Assembly: GCF_002245215.1 (NCBI RefSeq)
Contig: NZ_NPMR01000001.1
Coordinates: 1,547,593-1,611,592, forward strand
DNA length: 64,000 nt
Direction: 5' to 3'
Source: Microbacterium sp. Yaish 1
Lineage (GTDB): Bacteria; Actinomycetota; Actinomycetes; Actinomycetales; Microbacteriaceae
In this document: one piece after another, positions 54,174-62,008 of the stretch
Numbering within the stretch: position 1 is the first letter of the stretch
Layout: each line of letters opens with the position of its first letter
The notes under the pieces: model-generated
Told to the model about the DNA's origin: nothing
Databases searched by the model: none
Seen by the model: the letters and a program-made list of their open reading frames with translations, nothing else
Position numbers and translations under genes: made by a program

Positions 54174-54556
54174 ACGGGGTGAGCGGCGGGATGCTGGTAG
54201 CCCTCGTCGTCGCGGGCGGTGCCGGAGCCGGCATCCGATACGTCCTCGACGTCGTCCTCACGCGCGGCCGGCGAGACGCCTTCCCCGTCGGCATCCTGAT
54301 CATCAACGTCACCGGCTCCGGGCTCCTGGGATTCCTGACGGGGCTCGGCACGCTCGTCGCGCCCGACTGGCTGGCCGTGCTCGGGGTCGGGCTGCTCGGC
54401 GGATACACGACGTTCAGCACGGTGTCGGTCGAGACGCTCCAACTGGCGCGGCGGGGCCGCCGCGACTGGGCGATCGTCAACCTCGTCGGCACCTTCGCCA
54501 TGGCCGTCGTCGCCGCAGCGATCGGCATCGTCATCGGGGGATTGCTCCCAGGCTGA
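54170..54556 (+). CDS. crcB: Fluoride channel FluC/CrcB, second of a tandem pair
   Basis: 128-aa paralog of the preceding gene. IINVTGSGLLGFLTG and GLLGGYTTFSTVSVE are the equivalent motifs. It overlaps the first copy by 4 bp. Paired CrcB genes usually encode oppositely oriented subunits of one heterodimeric channel, whereas single genes encode dual-topology homodimers. Confidence 0.9.
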   Translation: MNGVSGGMLVALVVAGGAGAGIRYVLDVVLTRGRRDAFPVGILIINVTGSGLLGFLTGLGTLVAPDWLAVLGVGLLGGYTTFSTVSVETLQLARRGRRDWAIVNLVGTFAMAVVAAAIGIVIGGLLPG

Positions 54557-54594
54557 GCCCACGCTTCGTCGACGGCCCCGTGGGATACTGAAGC

Positions 54595-54612
54595 CGATAC
54601 ATCCATGTATCG
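54595..54612. promoter_or_regulatory. Palindromic operator candidate before the RND pump
   Basis: CGATACAT (54595-54602), CC, ATGTATCG (54605-54612): a perfect 8-bp inverted repeat, 64 bp before the pump's start. The length and symmetry suit a TetR/AcrR-type repressor, but no such gene is in the window. Confidence 0.6.
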
Positions 54613-54676
54613 ACGAGCGCATCGCGCTCGCCTGCACCACACCTACAGCGCCGGTCCGGTGCGCCCGAGGGAACCC

Positions 54677-57600
54677 GTGTCGAAACTCGCCGTCCTGAGC
54701 CTGAAGAACCGCGCGCTCATCGCGCTCATCACGATCGTCGCCGCGGTGTTCGGCGGCCTCGCGCTCACGAACCTCAAGCAGGAGCTCATCCCCTCGATCG
54801 AGCTGCCACAGCTCTCCGTCGTCACGACCTACCCGGGCGCGTCGCCCGAAGTCGTCAACACGGATGTCTCGACCCCCATCGAGACGGCGATCCAGGGCGT
54901 GCCCGGGCTCGAATCGACGACGGCGACCAGCTCGACGAACGCCTCGATCATCCAGGCCTCGTTCACCTATGGCACCGATCTGGCCACGGCGGAGCAGAAG
55001 ATCCTGCAGGCCATCAACCGGATCAACAGCCAGCTGCCCGACGGGGTCACCCCGAACGTACTGAGCTTCTCGCTCGACGACCTGCCCGTGATCCAGCTGG
55101 CCGTCACCGGCTACGACGACGCCGAATCGGTGCAGGCCCGGCTCGAGAGCACGGTCATCCCCGACCTCGAAGACGTCGACGGCGTCAACGCGGCCCAGGT
55201 CGTCGGCGGCCGGGTCGAGCGCATCACGATCACCCCCGACCAGACCGCGCTCGCCGAGGCCGGCTTCACGCAGCAGGCCATCCGCGACGCGCTCGACCAG
55301 AACGGCGTGCTGTTCCCCGGCGGCGAGATCACCGAGGGCGACCAGTCGCTGACCGTGCAGACCGGCGCGAAGATCGCCTCGGTCGACGAGCTGTCGGCGC
55401 TGCCGCTCGTGCCGACGGATGCCGCGCAGCTCGCCGGCGGCACGACCACGATCGGCGACGTCGCCACCGTCGCGCAGGAGCCGTCCCCGATCACCTCGAT
55501 CTCGCGCGTCGACGGCGAGCCCGCCCTGACCATCGCGGTCACGAAGCTCCCCGCCGCCAACACCGTCGACGTCTCGCGCGGCGTCCTCGACGCGCTGCCC
55601 GCGCTCGAAGACGACCTCGGCGGCGACGCGCAGTTCACGGTCGTCTTCGATCAGGCGCCGTTCATCGAGCAATCGATCGAGGCCCTCGCGCAGGAGGGTC
55701 TGCTGGGCCTCGTGTTCGCGGTGCTCGTGATCCTCGTGTTCCTGCTGTCGGTGCGCTCGACGATCGTCACCGCGATCTCGATCCCGACGAGCGTGCTCAT
55801 CACCTTCGTCGGCATCCAGGCGTTCGGCTACTCGCTGAACATCCTCACTCTCGGTGCCCTCACGATCGCGATCGGCCGAGTCGTCGACGACTCGATCGTC
55901 GTCATCGAGAACATCAAGCGGCACTACGTCGAGGGAGCCGACAAGCTCGCGGCCATCACCCTGGCCGTCCGCGAGGTGGCCGCCGCGATCACCGCCTCGA
56001 CGATCACGACCGTCGCGGTGTTCCTGCCGATCGCCTTCGTCGGCGACCTGACCGGCGAGCTGTTCCGGCCCTTCGCCCTGACCGTCACGATCGCGATGTC
56101 GGCGTCGCTGTTCGTCTCGCTCACGATCGTCCCGGTGCTCGCGTACTGGTTCCTCCGCCCGGGCAAGCCCGTCGTCACTCCCGACGGCCGGCGCATCGAC
56201 CCCGAAGACCCCGAGGCGCCGCCGTCGCGACTGCAGAAGGCGTACCTGCCGATCCTCCGCTGGACCCTGCGTCACTCGGCCGTCACCCTCGTGCTCGCGG
56301 TTCTCGTGCTCGGTGGCACGCTCGCCGCCGTGCCGCTGATGAAGACGAACTTCCTCGGCGACTCCGGTCAGAACACCTTCACGATGACGCAGACGCTCGG
56401 GCCCGCGGCATCCCTCGAAGCGGAGGATGCCGCCGCCGAGCGCGTCGAGGACGCGATCACCGGCCTCGAGGGGATCGACGCCGTGCAGGTGTCGATCGGC
56501 TCGTCCGGATCTCAGCTGCGCGACGCCTTCTCGGGTGGAGGCGGCGGAGTCACCTACTCCATCACGACCGACAGCTCGGCCGACCAGCTCGACGTCCGCG
56601 ACCGCGTGCAGCGCGCCGTCGCCGACCTTGAAGGCGTCGGCGACATCCAGATCGCCGCGGGCGGCGGCGGATTCGGCTCGAGCGACATCGAGATCGACGT
56701 CACCGCGCCCGACCAGACGGCGCTGCGCGAAGCGACCGACGCGGTCGTCGCCTCGCTGCAGGATGCCGACGGCGTCAGCCAGGTCACATCGAACCTCTCG
56801 GCCTCGCTGCCGTACATCGCCGTGACCGTCGACCGCGACGCGGCGGCATCCCGCGGTCTGTCGGAGGTCGCGGTCGGCGGCATCGTCTCGGGCACGATGC
56901 AGCCGCAGTCGATCGGCACCGTCGAGATCGACGACACCTCGCTCACCGTCTACCTCGCGGCGTCGCAGGCGCCCGCGTCGATCGACGAGCTGCGGCAGCT
57001 GACGATTCCCACGGCCGGCGGTCCCATTCCGCTGCAGGACGTCGCAACCGTCGAGCAGAGCGAGGGGCCGACCTCGATCACGACGCAGCGCGGTCAGCGC
57101 ACCGCGACGGTCACCGTGACGCCCGCGGGCGACGACCTCAACGCGGCATCCGTCATCGTCTCGGACGCGCTCGACACTGTCGAGCTGCCGCAGGGCGCGG
57201 ATGCACGGATCGGTGGCGTGCTGACGCAGCAGCAGGATGCCTTCGCGCAGCTCGGACTCGCCGCGCTCGCCGCCATCCTCATCGTCTACATCGTGATGGT
57301 CGCGACATTCAAGTCGCTGCGGCAGCCGCTGCTGCTGCTCATCTCGGTGCCGTTCGCGGCGACGGGAGCGATCCTGCTGCAGATCGCCACGGGCGTGCCG
57401 CTCGGCGTCGCCTCGCTCATCGGTGTGCTGATGCTCATCGGCATCGTCGTGACGAACGCGATCGTGCTCATCGACCTCGTGAACCAGTACCGCGAGAAGG
57501 GGCTGTCGGCCCACGACGCGACGATCGCGGGAGGATCTCGCCGTCTGCGACCGATCCTCATGACCGCGCTCGCGACCATCTTCGCGCTGACGCCCATGGG

Positions 57601-58126
57601 GCTCGGCATCACCGGCCACGGCGGGTTCATCTCGCAGCCGCTGGCGATCGTCGTCATCGGCGGGCTCATCTCGTCGACGCTGCTGACCCTGCTCGTGCTG
57701 CCGACCCTTTACAACCTCGTCGAGGGAGCGCGCGAGCGCCGCGCGGCGCGGCGCCGGGGTGAGGGTGCGGGTTCGGGTGCTGGTGTTGGTGCTGATGCTG
57801 GTGCTGGTTCGGCGGGGGACGGGGCGTCTGCGGTGCCCATGACCCGGCGCGAGCGGCGCCTCGCGGAGGCGGCTACGGCCGAGCCGACCCACCTCGTCGT
57901 TCCGGTCGACGGTTCGCCCGATGCGCCGACGCACCTCGTCATCCCCGTTGCGCCGGACGACCACGACCACGACCACTCCGGTGAGGGTGATCGCGCGGGC
58001 GCCGGCGGTGCTGGCGGTGTCGGACGGACGGTGGATTCCGGTGAGCCGGGCGTCGGGTCGTCCCGTCGACAGGATCAGCGCATCCCCGGGCCTTCCCGGG
58101 GACCTCGTCGCCGCCGTCTGGCCTGA
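54677..58126 (+). CDS. RND-family efflux transporter (HAE/AcrB-like)
   Basis: 1149-aa, 12-helix pump with two large extracytoplasmic loops. LAVLSLKNRALIALITIVAA forms TM1. The proton-relay Asp pair lies in TM4, GRVVDDSIVVIENI (about residue 404). The second half begins near residue 530 (LRHSAVTLVLAVLVLGG). The group resembles Gram-positive SwrC/YerP pumps. The last about 130 residues are a low-complexity cytoplasmic tail (Gly/Ala, DDHDHDHSGEGD, then Arg-rich). The final about 30 codons lie in an intergenic-type repeat, so the tail was probably replaced or extended by repeat invasion. The GTG 54677 follows CGAGGGA. Confidence 0.87.
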   Translation: MSKLAVLSLKNRALIALITIVAAVFGGLALTNLKQELIPSIELPQLSVVTTYPGASPEVVNTDVSTPIETAIQGVPGLESTTATSSTNASIIQASFTYGTDLATAEQKILQAINRINSQLPDGVTPNVLSFSLDDLPVIQLAVTGYDDAESVQARLESTVIPDLEDVDGVNAAQVVGGRVERITITPDQTALAEAGFTQQAIRDALDQNGVLFPGGEITEGDQSLTVQTGAKIASVDELSALPLVPTDAAQLAGGTTTIGDVATVAQEPSPITSISRVDGEPALTIAVTKLPAANTVDVSRGVLDALPALEDDLGGDAQFTVVFDQAPFIEQSIEALAQEGLLGLVFAVLVILVFLLSVRSTIVTAISIPTSVLITFVGIQAFGYSLNILTLGALTIAIGRVVDDSIVVIENIKRHYVEGADKLAAITLAVREVAAAITASTITTVAVFLPIAFVGDLTGELFRPFALTVTIAMSASLFVSLTIVPVLAYWFLRPGKPVVTPDGRRIDPEDPEAPPSRLQKAYLPILRWTLRHSAVTLVLAVLVLGGTLAAVPLMKTNFLGDSGQNTFTMTQTLGPAASLEAEDAAAERVEDAITGLEGIDAVQVSIGSSGSQLRDAFSGGGGGVTYSITTDSSADQLDVRDRVQRAVADLEGVGDIQIAAGGGGFGSSDIEIDVTAPDQTALREATDAVVASLQDADGVSQVTSNLSASLPYIAVTVDRDAAASRGLSEVAVGGIVSGTMQPQSIGTVEIDDTSLTVYLAASQAPASIDELRQLTIPTAGGPIPLQDVATVEQSEGPTSITTQRGQRTATVTVTPAGDDLNAASVIVSDALDTVELPQGADARIGGVLTQQQDAFAQLGLAALAAILIVYIVMVATFKSLRQPLLLLISVPFAATGAILLQIATGVPLGVASLIGVLMLIGIVVTNAIVLIDLVNQYREKGLSAHDATIAGGSRRLRPILMTALATIFALTPMGLGITGHGGFISQPLAIVVIGGLISSTLLTLLVLPTLYNLVEGARERRAARRRGEGAGSGAGVGADAGAGSAGDGASAVPMTRRERRLAEAATAEPTHLVVPVDGSPDAPTHLVIPVAPDDHDHDHSGEGDRAGAGGAGGVGRTVDSGEPGVGSSRRQDQRIPGPSRGPRRRRLA

Positions 58127-58440
58127 TTGCGGCACGCTCCCGGGCTGAGCCGGGCTGCCGCGCTGCTGGTTGGCCGGGCTGCCGGTTCGCGGGTTTGTGG
58201 GGTCGGGCCGTCCCGTCGACAGGCTCAACGCGCCCCGGGCCCCGTCGCGGATCCGGTATCCACCGTCTGGCCTGATTGCGGCACGCCGCGGGCTGAGCCG
58301 GGCTGCCGCGCTGCTGGTTGGCCGGGCTGCCGGTTCGCGGGTTTGTGGGGTCGGGCCGTCCCGTCGACAGGCTCAACGCGCCCCGGGCCCCGTCGCGGAT
58401 CCGGTATCCACCGTCTGGCCTGATTGCGGCACGCCGCGGG
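58060..58440. repeat. 148-bp tandem duplication of a palindromic element, plus a diverged copy
   Basis: Near-identical units at 58145-58292 and 58293-58440 (148-bp period) each contain GCTGCTGGTTGGCCGGGCTG, CGTCGACAGGCTCAACGC and CTGGCCTGATTGCGGCACGC. A more diverged partial copy (58060-58140) overlaps the 3' end of the RND gene. The CAGGCT and GCGGCAC words tie it to the repeat family in other gaps. The 774-bp gap 58127-58900 has no gene that I can support. Confidence 0.85.
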
Positions 58441-58526
58441 CTCGCGCCGGGGCCGCTGCGCCGCCGGACGCGCCCAGGGTGCTCGGCGTGGCGGGACACC
58501 CGTGCGCTCGTCGGCCGGGTTGCCGC

Positions 58527-58600
58527 GATGCAAGGGATTGCGCCCGGCGCGCCGTGGTCGGGAGCGATGCGCCGGGGTGTTGCGCCGGAACCCTTGCATC
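58527..58600. repeat. Imperfect long inverted repeat upstream of the helicase
   Basis: GATGCAAGGG (58527-58536) and CCCTTGCATC (58591-58600) are perfect 10-bp arms. The 54 bases between them are GC-rich and can pair further in part (GCGCCCGG with CCGGGGTG-like stretches). It may be a terminator or a recombination relic. Confidence 0.6.
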
Positions 58601-58603
58601 TCG

Positions 58604-58673
58604 GCCCCCATTGCCCCCACCCCCAGCCCCCACCCCCACCCCCCAGCCCCCAGCCCCCAGCCCCCAGCCCCCG
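58604..58673. repeat. C-rich tract (G-quadruplex potential on the minus strand)
   Basis: About 70 bases composed almost entirely of runs of four to six C separated by A or AG; several CCCCCAG units stand in tandem. It is followed by alternating GGGG/CCC blocks to about 58692. The opposite strand carries many G4-G5 runs at short spacing. It lies about 230 bp upstream of the helicase start. Confidence 0.8.
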
Positions 58674-58900
58674 GGGCCCGGGGCCCGGCGGGCGGATTCT
58701 CAGGCGGATGCCGTATCGTGGGCGGGTCGGCTCTGGGCAGCGCGTGATCGCGACAGGTTTTGTGAGTCCATGGGGCCGATGGTGAGCGCCGATCGGCGCG
58801 CATGACCATCATGTGAATGGCCCCCGGCCGACGGATGTCCGGGTTTGCCCGCGTGCGCGCGGGCGCTGTTCTCGTGCAGAGAACCCAGAAGGACACACCC

Positions 58901-61141
58901 ATGCCCAAGAACAAGAAGCCGGCCGGCGGCCGCGCGCAGAACTTCGAGCCCCGCTACGGCAAGAAGACCTCGTACCAGGACGCGAAGCGTCGCCCTGGCC
59001 AGTCCTCGGCCGGAACCCCCGGCAGCAAGAGCCCGGGGCACCGCGGTTACCGTGCCGAGAGCGAAGACACCGGTCGGAAGAATCGCTGGTCCTCGCAGGA
59101 CCGTGCGGGTCGTGACGAAGCGCGCGGCATCCGTTCGCAGGCCCGTGACGACCGCGGCGGACGTGGCGAGCGCTCCTTCCGTGATGACCGGGGTGGTCGT
59201 GACGACCGTGCGCCTCGCGAGCAGCGGGGCTACGGAAACGACCGCCGCTCGGATGCCGGTGGCCGGCGCCCCTACGAAGCGCAGCCTCGCGACGACCGCC
59301 GGACGTTCGGTGACGCCCGTCCCTCCTTCCGCGACGACCGTCCGCGTCGCGACTTCGGCGACCGACCGGCCCGTTCGTTCGATGATCGTCCCCGTCGTGA
59401 CTTCTCGGACCGACCGAACCGCGATGACCGACCGCGTCGTGACGACCGCCCCGCGCGTTCGTTCGACGATCGCCCCCGCCGCGAGTTCGGCGACCGCCCG
59501 AACCGCGATGACCGTGCGCGCCGCGACTTCGGCGACCGACCGGCCCGTTCGTTCGATGATCGCCCCCGTCGTGACTTCTCGGACCGCCCGAACCGCGACG
59601 ACCGTCCGCGTCGTGACTTCGCGGACCGCCCGCGCCGCGATGACCGCCCCGCGCGTTCCTTCGACGACCGCCCGCGCCGCGACGACCGCCCCGCGCGTTC
59701 GTTCGAGGACCGTCCCCGTCGCGATTTCGGTGACCGCCCGAGCCGCGATGACCGTCCGCGTCGCGACTTCTCGGACCGTCCCCGTCGCGACGACCGTCCG
59801 GCGCGTTCGTCCGATGACCGTCCCCGTCGTGATTTCGGTGACCGCCCGAACCGTTCGGACTGGAACGCCGAGACCAAGTCGAAGGCCCACCAGGACCACG
59901 TCGACACCGTCCACGAGCGCCTGCAGGCGGAGGCCGTGGATGCGGCATCCGTCGCCCAGTCGTCGTTCGCCGACCTCGGCCTCGGCGACAACATCGTCCG
60001 TCAGCTCGAGGCTCTCGGCGCGGCATCCCCGTTCCCGATCCAGGCGGCCACCATTCCGCCGATCCTCGAGGGCAAGGACGTTCTCGCCCGTGGCCGCACC
60101 GGTTCGGGCAAGACCATCGCGTTCGGTGCTCCGCTCGTCGAGTCGATCCTGCGCAGCCAGGCCGGCAAGCGCCGGGAGTTCGGGCGTTCGCCGAAGGCAC
60201 TGATCCTCGCGCCGACGCGCGAGCTCGCGCTGCAGATCGACCGCACCGTCCAGGCGATCGCGCGCAGCGTCGGACTCTTCACGACGCAGATCTACGGCGG
60301 AGTGCCGCAGGCGCGTCAGGTCGGTGCGCTCAAGAAGGGCGTCGACATCATCATCGGCACCCCCGGTCGCATCGAGGACCTGCAGAACCAGGGCAAGCTC
60401 GACCTCTCCGAGGTGGGAATCGTCGTCCTCGACGAGGCCGACCACATGAGCGAGCTGGGCTTCCTCGAGCCGATGCAGCGCATCCTGCGCCTCGTCCAGG
60501 ACGGAGCCCAGAAGCTGCTCTTCTCTGCGACGCTCGACCGCGAGGTCGCGGCGCTGGTCGACGAGTTTCTCGTCGAGCCCGCCGTCTACGAGGTCGCGGG
60601 CGAGAGCCAGGACACGTCGACGATCGACCACCGTGTGCTCGTCCTCGACCACCGTGACAAGGCCGAGATCCTGAACTCCCTCGTCGACCGCGACGGCAAG
60701 ACCCTCGTCTTCGCGCGCACCCGCGCTTACACGGAGATGCTCGCCGAGCAGTTCGAGGATGCCGGGATCGCGGCGGTCGCCCTCCACGGCGATCTCAACC
60801 AGGGAAAGCGCACGCGCAACCTGCAGCGCCTGACCGACGGCAAGGTGCGAGTGCTCGTCGCGACGGATGTCGCTGCCCGCGGCATCCACGTCGACGACAT
60901 CGATCTGGTGATCCAGGCCGACGCTCCCGACGAGTACAAGACCTACCTGCACCGCGCAGGACGCACCGGTCGTGCCGGTCGTTCGGGCGCGGTCGTCACC
61001 CTGATCACGCGTCAGCGTCGTCGTCGCATGACCGAGATGCTCGAGCGGGCCGAGATCGACGCGCCCTTCGACGATGTGCGTCCCGGTGACGACATCCTCG
61101 AGGAGGTCTCGGGTCGCCAGCTGGCGAACGTCGACGCCTGA
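58901..61141 (+). CDS. DEAD-box RNA helicase with long Arg/Asp repeat N-terminus
   Basis: 746-aa helicase. Residues about 75-325 are a disordered repeat of units such as DDRPRRDFGDRPNR and DDRPARSF, strongly basic and acidic by turns, likely RNA-binding. The helicase core follows: Q-motif region FPIQAATIPPILEG, motif I GRTGSGKT (398-405), PTRELALQ, TPGRIEDLQ, DEAD at 511-514, FSATLDREV and HRAGRTGRAGR. It should unwind structured RNA in cold-shock or ribosome assembly. ATG 58901 gives MPKNKKPAGGRAQNFEPRYG with AGAAGGAC upstream; in-frame codons further upstream look unused. Confidence 0.9.
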   Translation: MPKNKKPAGGRAQNFEPRYGKKTSYQDAKRRPGQSSAGTPGSKSPGHRGYRAESEDTGRKNRWSSQDRAGRDEARGIRSQARDDRGGRGERSFRDDRGGRDDRAPREQRGYGNDRRSDAGGRRPYEAQPRDDRRTFGDARPSFRDDRPRRDFGDRPARSFDDRPRRDFSDRPNRDDRPRRDDRPARSFDDRPRREFGDRPNRDDRARRDFGDRPARSFDDRPRRDFSDRPNRDDRPRRDFADRPRRDDRPARSFDDRPRRDDRPARSFEDRPRRDFGDRPSRDDRPRRDFSDRPRRDDRPARSSDDRPRRDFGDRPNRSDWNAETKSKAHQDHVDTVHERLQAEAVDAASVAQSSFADLGLGDNIVRQLEALGAASPFPIQAATIPPILEGKDVLARGRTGSGKTIAFGAPLVESILRSQAGKRREFGRSPKALILAPTRELALQIDRTVQAIARSVGLFTTQIYGGVPQARQVGALKKGVDIIIGTPGRIEDLQNQGKLDLSEVGIVVLDEADHMSELGFLEPMQRILRLVQDGAQKLLFSATLDREVAALVDEFLVEPAVYEVAGESQDTSTIDHRVLVLDHRDKAEILNSLVDRDGKTLVFARTRAYTEMLAEQFEDAGIAAVALHGDLNQGKRTRNLQRLTDGKVRVLVATDVAARGIHVDDIDLVIQADAPDEYKTYLHRAGRTGRAGRSGAVVTLITRQRRRRMTEMLERAEIDAPFDDVRPGDDILEEVSGRQLANVDA

Positions 61142-61156
61142 CCCGACGCCGGGCTG

Positions 61157-61206
61157 ACGCCCCGCCGAGCGCTGCGACCTGACGGTCATGGCGTTCGGCG
61201 GGGCGC
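61157..61206 (+). terminator. Terminator of the helicase gene
   Basis: ACGCCCCGCCGAGCGC (61157-61172) and GCGTTCGGCGGGGCGC (61191-61206) pair at 14 of 16 positions, starting 15 bp after the stop. Confidence 0.68.
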
Positions 61207-61370
61207 TTCCGTTGGGCGCGGCGTCCGCGGGGTGTGCCGTCCACAGGATGAGAGGCCGTCTGGGCCGCTGGGTCGACTCCGGATCAGGTGTGAGCCTGCT
61301 GGCGGCCCGGCTCGGCTCGGCCCGGCCCGGCCCGCGGCCGTGCGCGTGGGCGGGGCTGCCCGCCCGGCCC

Positions 61371-61478
61371 GCGGCTGGTGCCGCGACCCGATGGCTCGCG
61401 GCTGGTGCCGCGACCCGATGGCTCGCGGCTGGTGCCGCGACCCGATGGCTCGCGGCTGGTGCCGCGACCCGATGACCC
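61371..61478. repeat. 27-bp tandem repeat, four copies
   Basis: Unit starting GCGGCTGGTGCCGCGACCCG at 61371, 61398, 61425 and 61452. The first three copies are identical and the last differs only at its end. It lies in the 867-bp gene-free gap 61142-62008. Confidence 0.88.
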
Positions 61479-61538
61479 CGCGGTCCGTGCCGTGGCTCGT
61501 GGCGCCGCGACTCCGCGGTGAGCGCCGCGACTCCGCTG

Positions 61539-61619
61539 CTCGTGCCGTCTGCAGGCTGAGCGGTGGTTCCCGCCCCGCGGCGGTCCCGGATTGTGCTCTG
61601 AGCCTGCTGACGGCACGAG
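61539..61619. repeat. Palindromic intergenic element (long-armed copy)
   Basis: Left arm 61539-61560 begins CTCGTGCCGTC and ends GCAGGCTGAG. Right arm 61598-61619 begins CTGAGCCTGC and ends GACGGCACGAG. The 22-bp arms pair with two mismatches around a 37-nt middle. This copy shows the full form of the family: outer CGTGCCG, inner CAGGCT. Confidence 0.75.
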
Positions 61620-61683
61620 ATCGGACGGCACGAGATCGGGCTGCAGCGCTCCCGGCATGGTCGAGGCGAGGCGTGCCGAGGCC

Positions 61684-61731
61684 TGGCGCCGCTCGGCACT
61701 GGCGCCGCTCGGCACTGCCACCGCTCGGCAC
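61684..61731. repeat. 16-bp tandem repeat, three copies
   Basis: TGGCGCCGCTCGGCAC at 61684 and 61700, then TGCCACCGCTCGGCAC at 61716. It stands between two palindromic elements. Confidence 0.75.
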
Positions 61732-61741
61732 CGCCGCCGAT

Positions 61742-61821
61742 CTCGTGCCGTCCGCAGGCTGAGCGCTCCCGACGGAGGTGCGATAGGTCCCGGTGGCGGG
61801 TAGAGCCTGGAAGAGGCACCG
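61742..61821. repeat. Palindromic intergenic element (diverged copy)
   Basis: The left part CTCGTGCCGTCCGCAGGCTG repeats the left arm of the copy at 61539. The right part GAGCCTGGAAGAGGCACC is a degenerate right arm. Confidence 0.6.
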
Positions 61822-61863
61822 AACCGAGCCCGGCGGCACCGTTGATCCGCGGCGGGAACCGGC

Positions 61864-61929
61864 GGCACAGTAGACGCGCGGCGCGAGCACAGCAGACGCG
61901 CGGCGCGAGCACAGCAGACCCGCGGCGCG
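61864..61929. repeat. 22-bp tandem repeat, three copies
   Basis: Units of 22 bp starting at 61864, 61886 and 61908 (GCACAGCAGACGCGCGGCGC-like), with one or two differences between copies. Confidence 0.78.
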
Positions 61930-62008
61930 ACGCCCCAGCGGCGGGACGCCCCGAGCCGCACCCGACGCCGCGATGGATCGCCGCGGGGCCCGCGGGCTCA
62001 GAACGGGC

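Noticed and set aside
53879..58228. 1449-codon open frame on the minus strand opposite the FluC pair and RND pump
   Set aside because: Low-complexity charged composition without motifs; the plus strand encodes clear membrane proteins over the same stretch.
58127..58900. CRISPR array, because of the tandem repeats near 58.1-58.4 kb and 61.4 kb
   Set aside because: Units are directly adjacent without unique spacers of constant length, and no cas gene is present.
58700..61912. 1070-codon minus-strand frame with TRTVIAARAV-like repeats opposite the helicase
   Set aside because: The apparent repeats mirror the helicase's Arg/Asp repeat on the other strand; no ribosome site or domain supports it.
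61142..62008. Possible genes in the repeat-rich gap after the helicase
   Set aside because: All open frames there are made of tandem and palindromic repeats; none has a plausible start site or protein-like composition.
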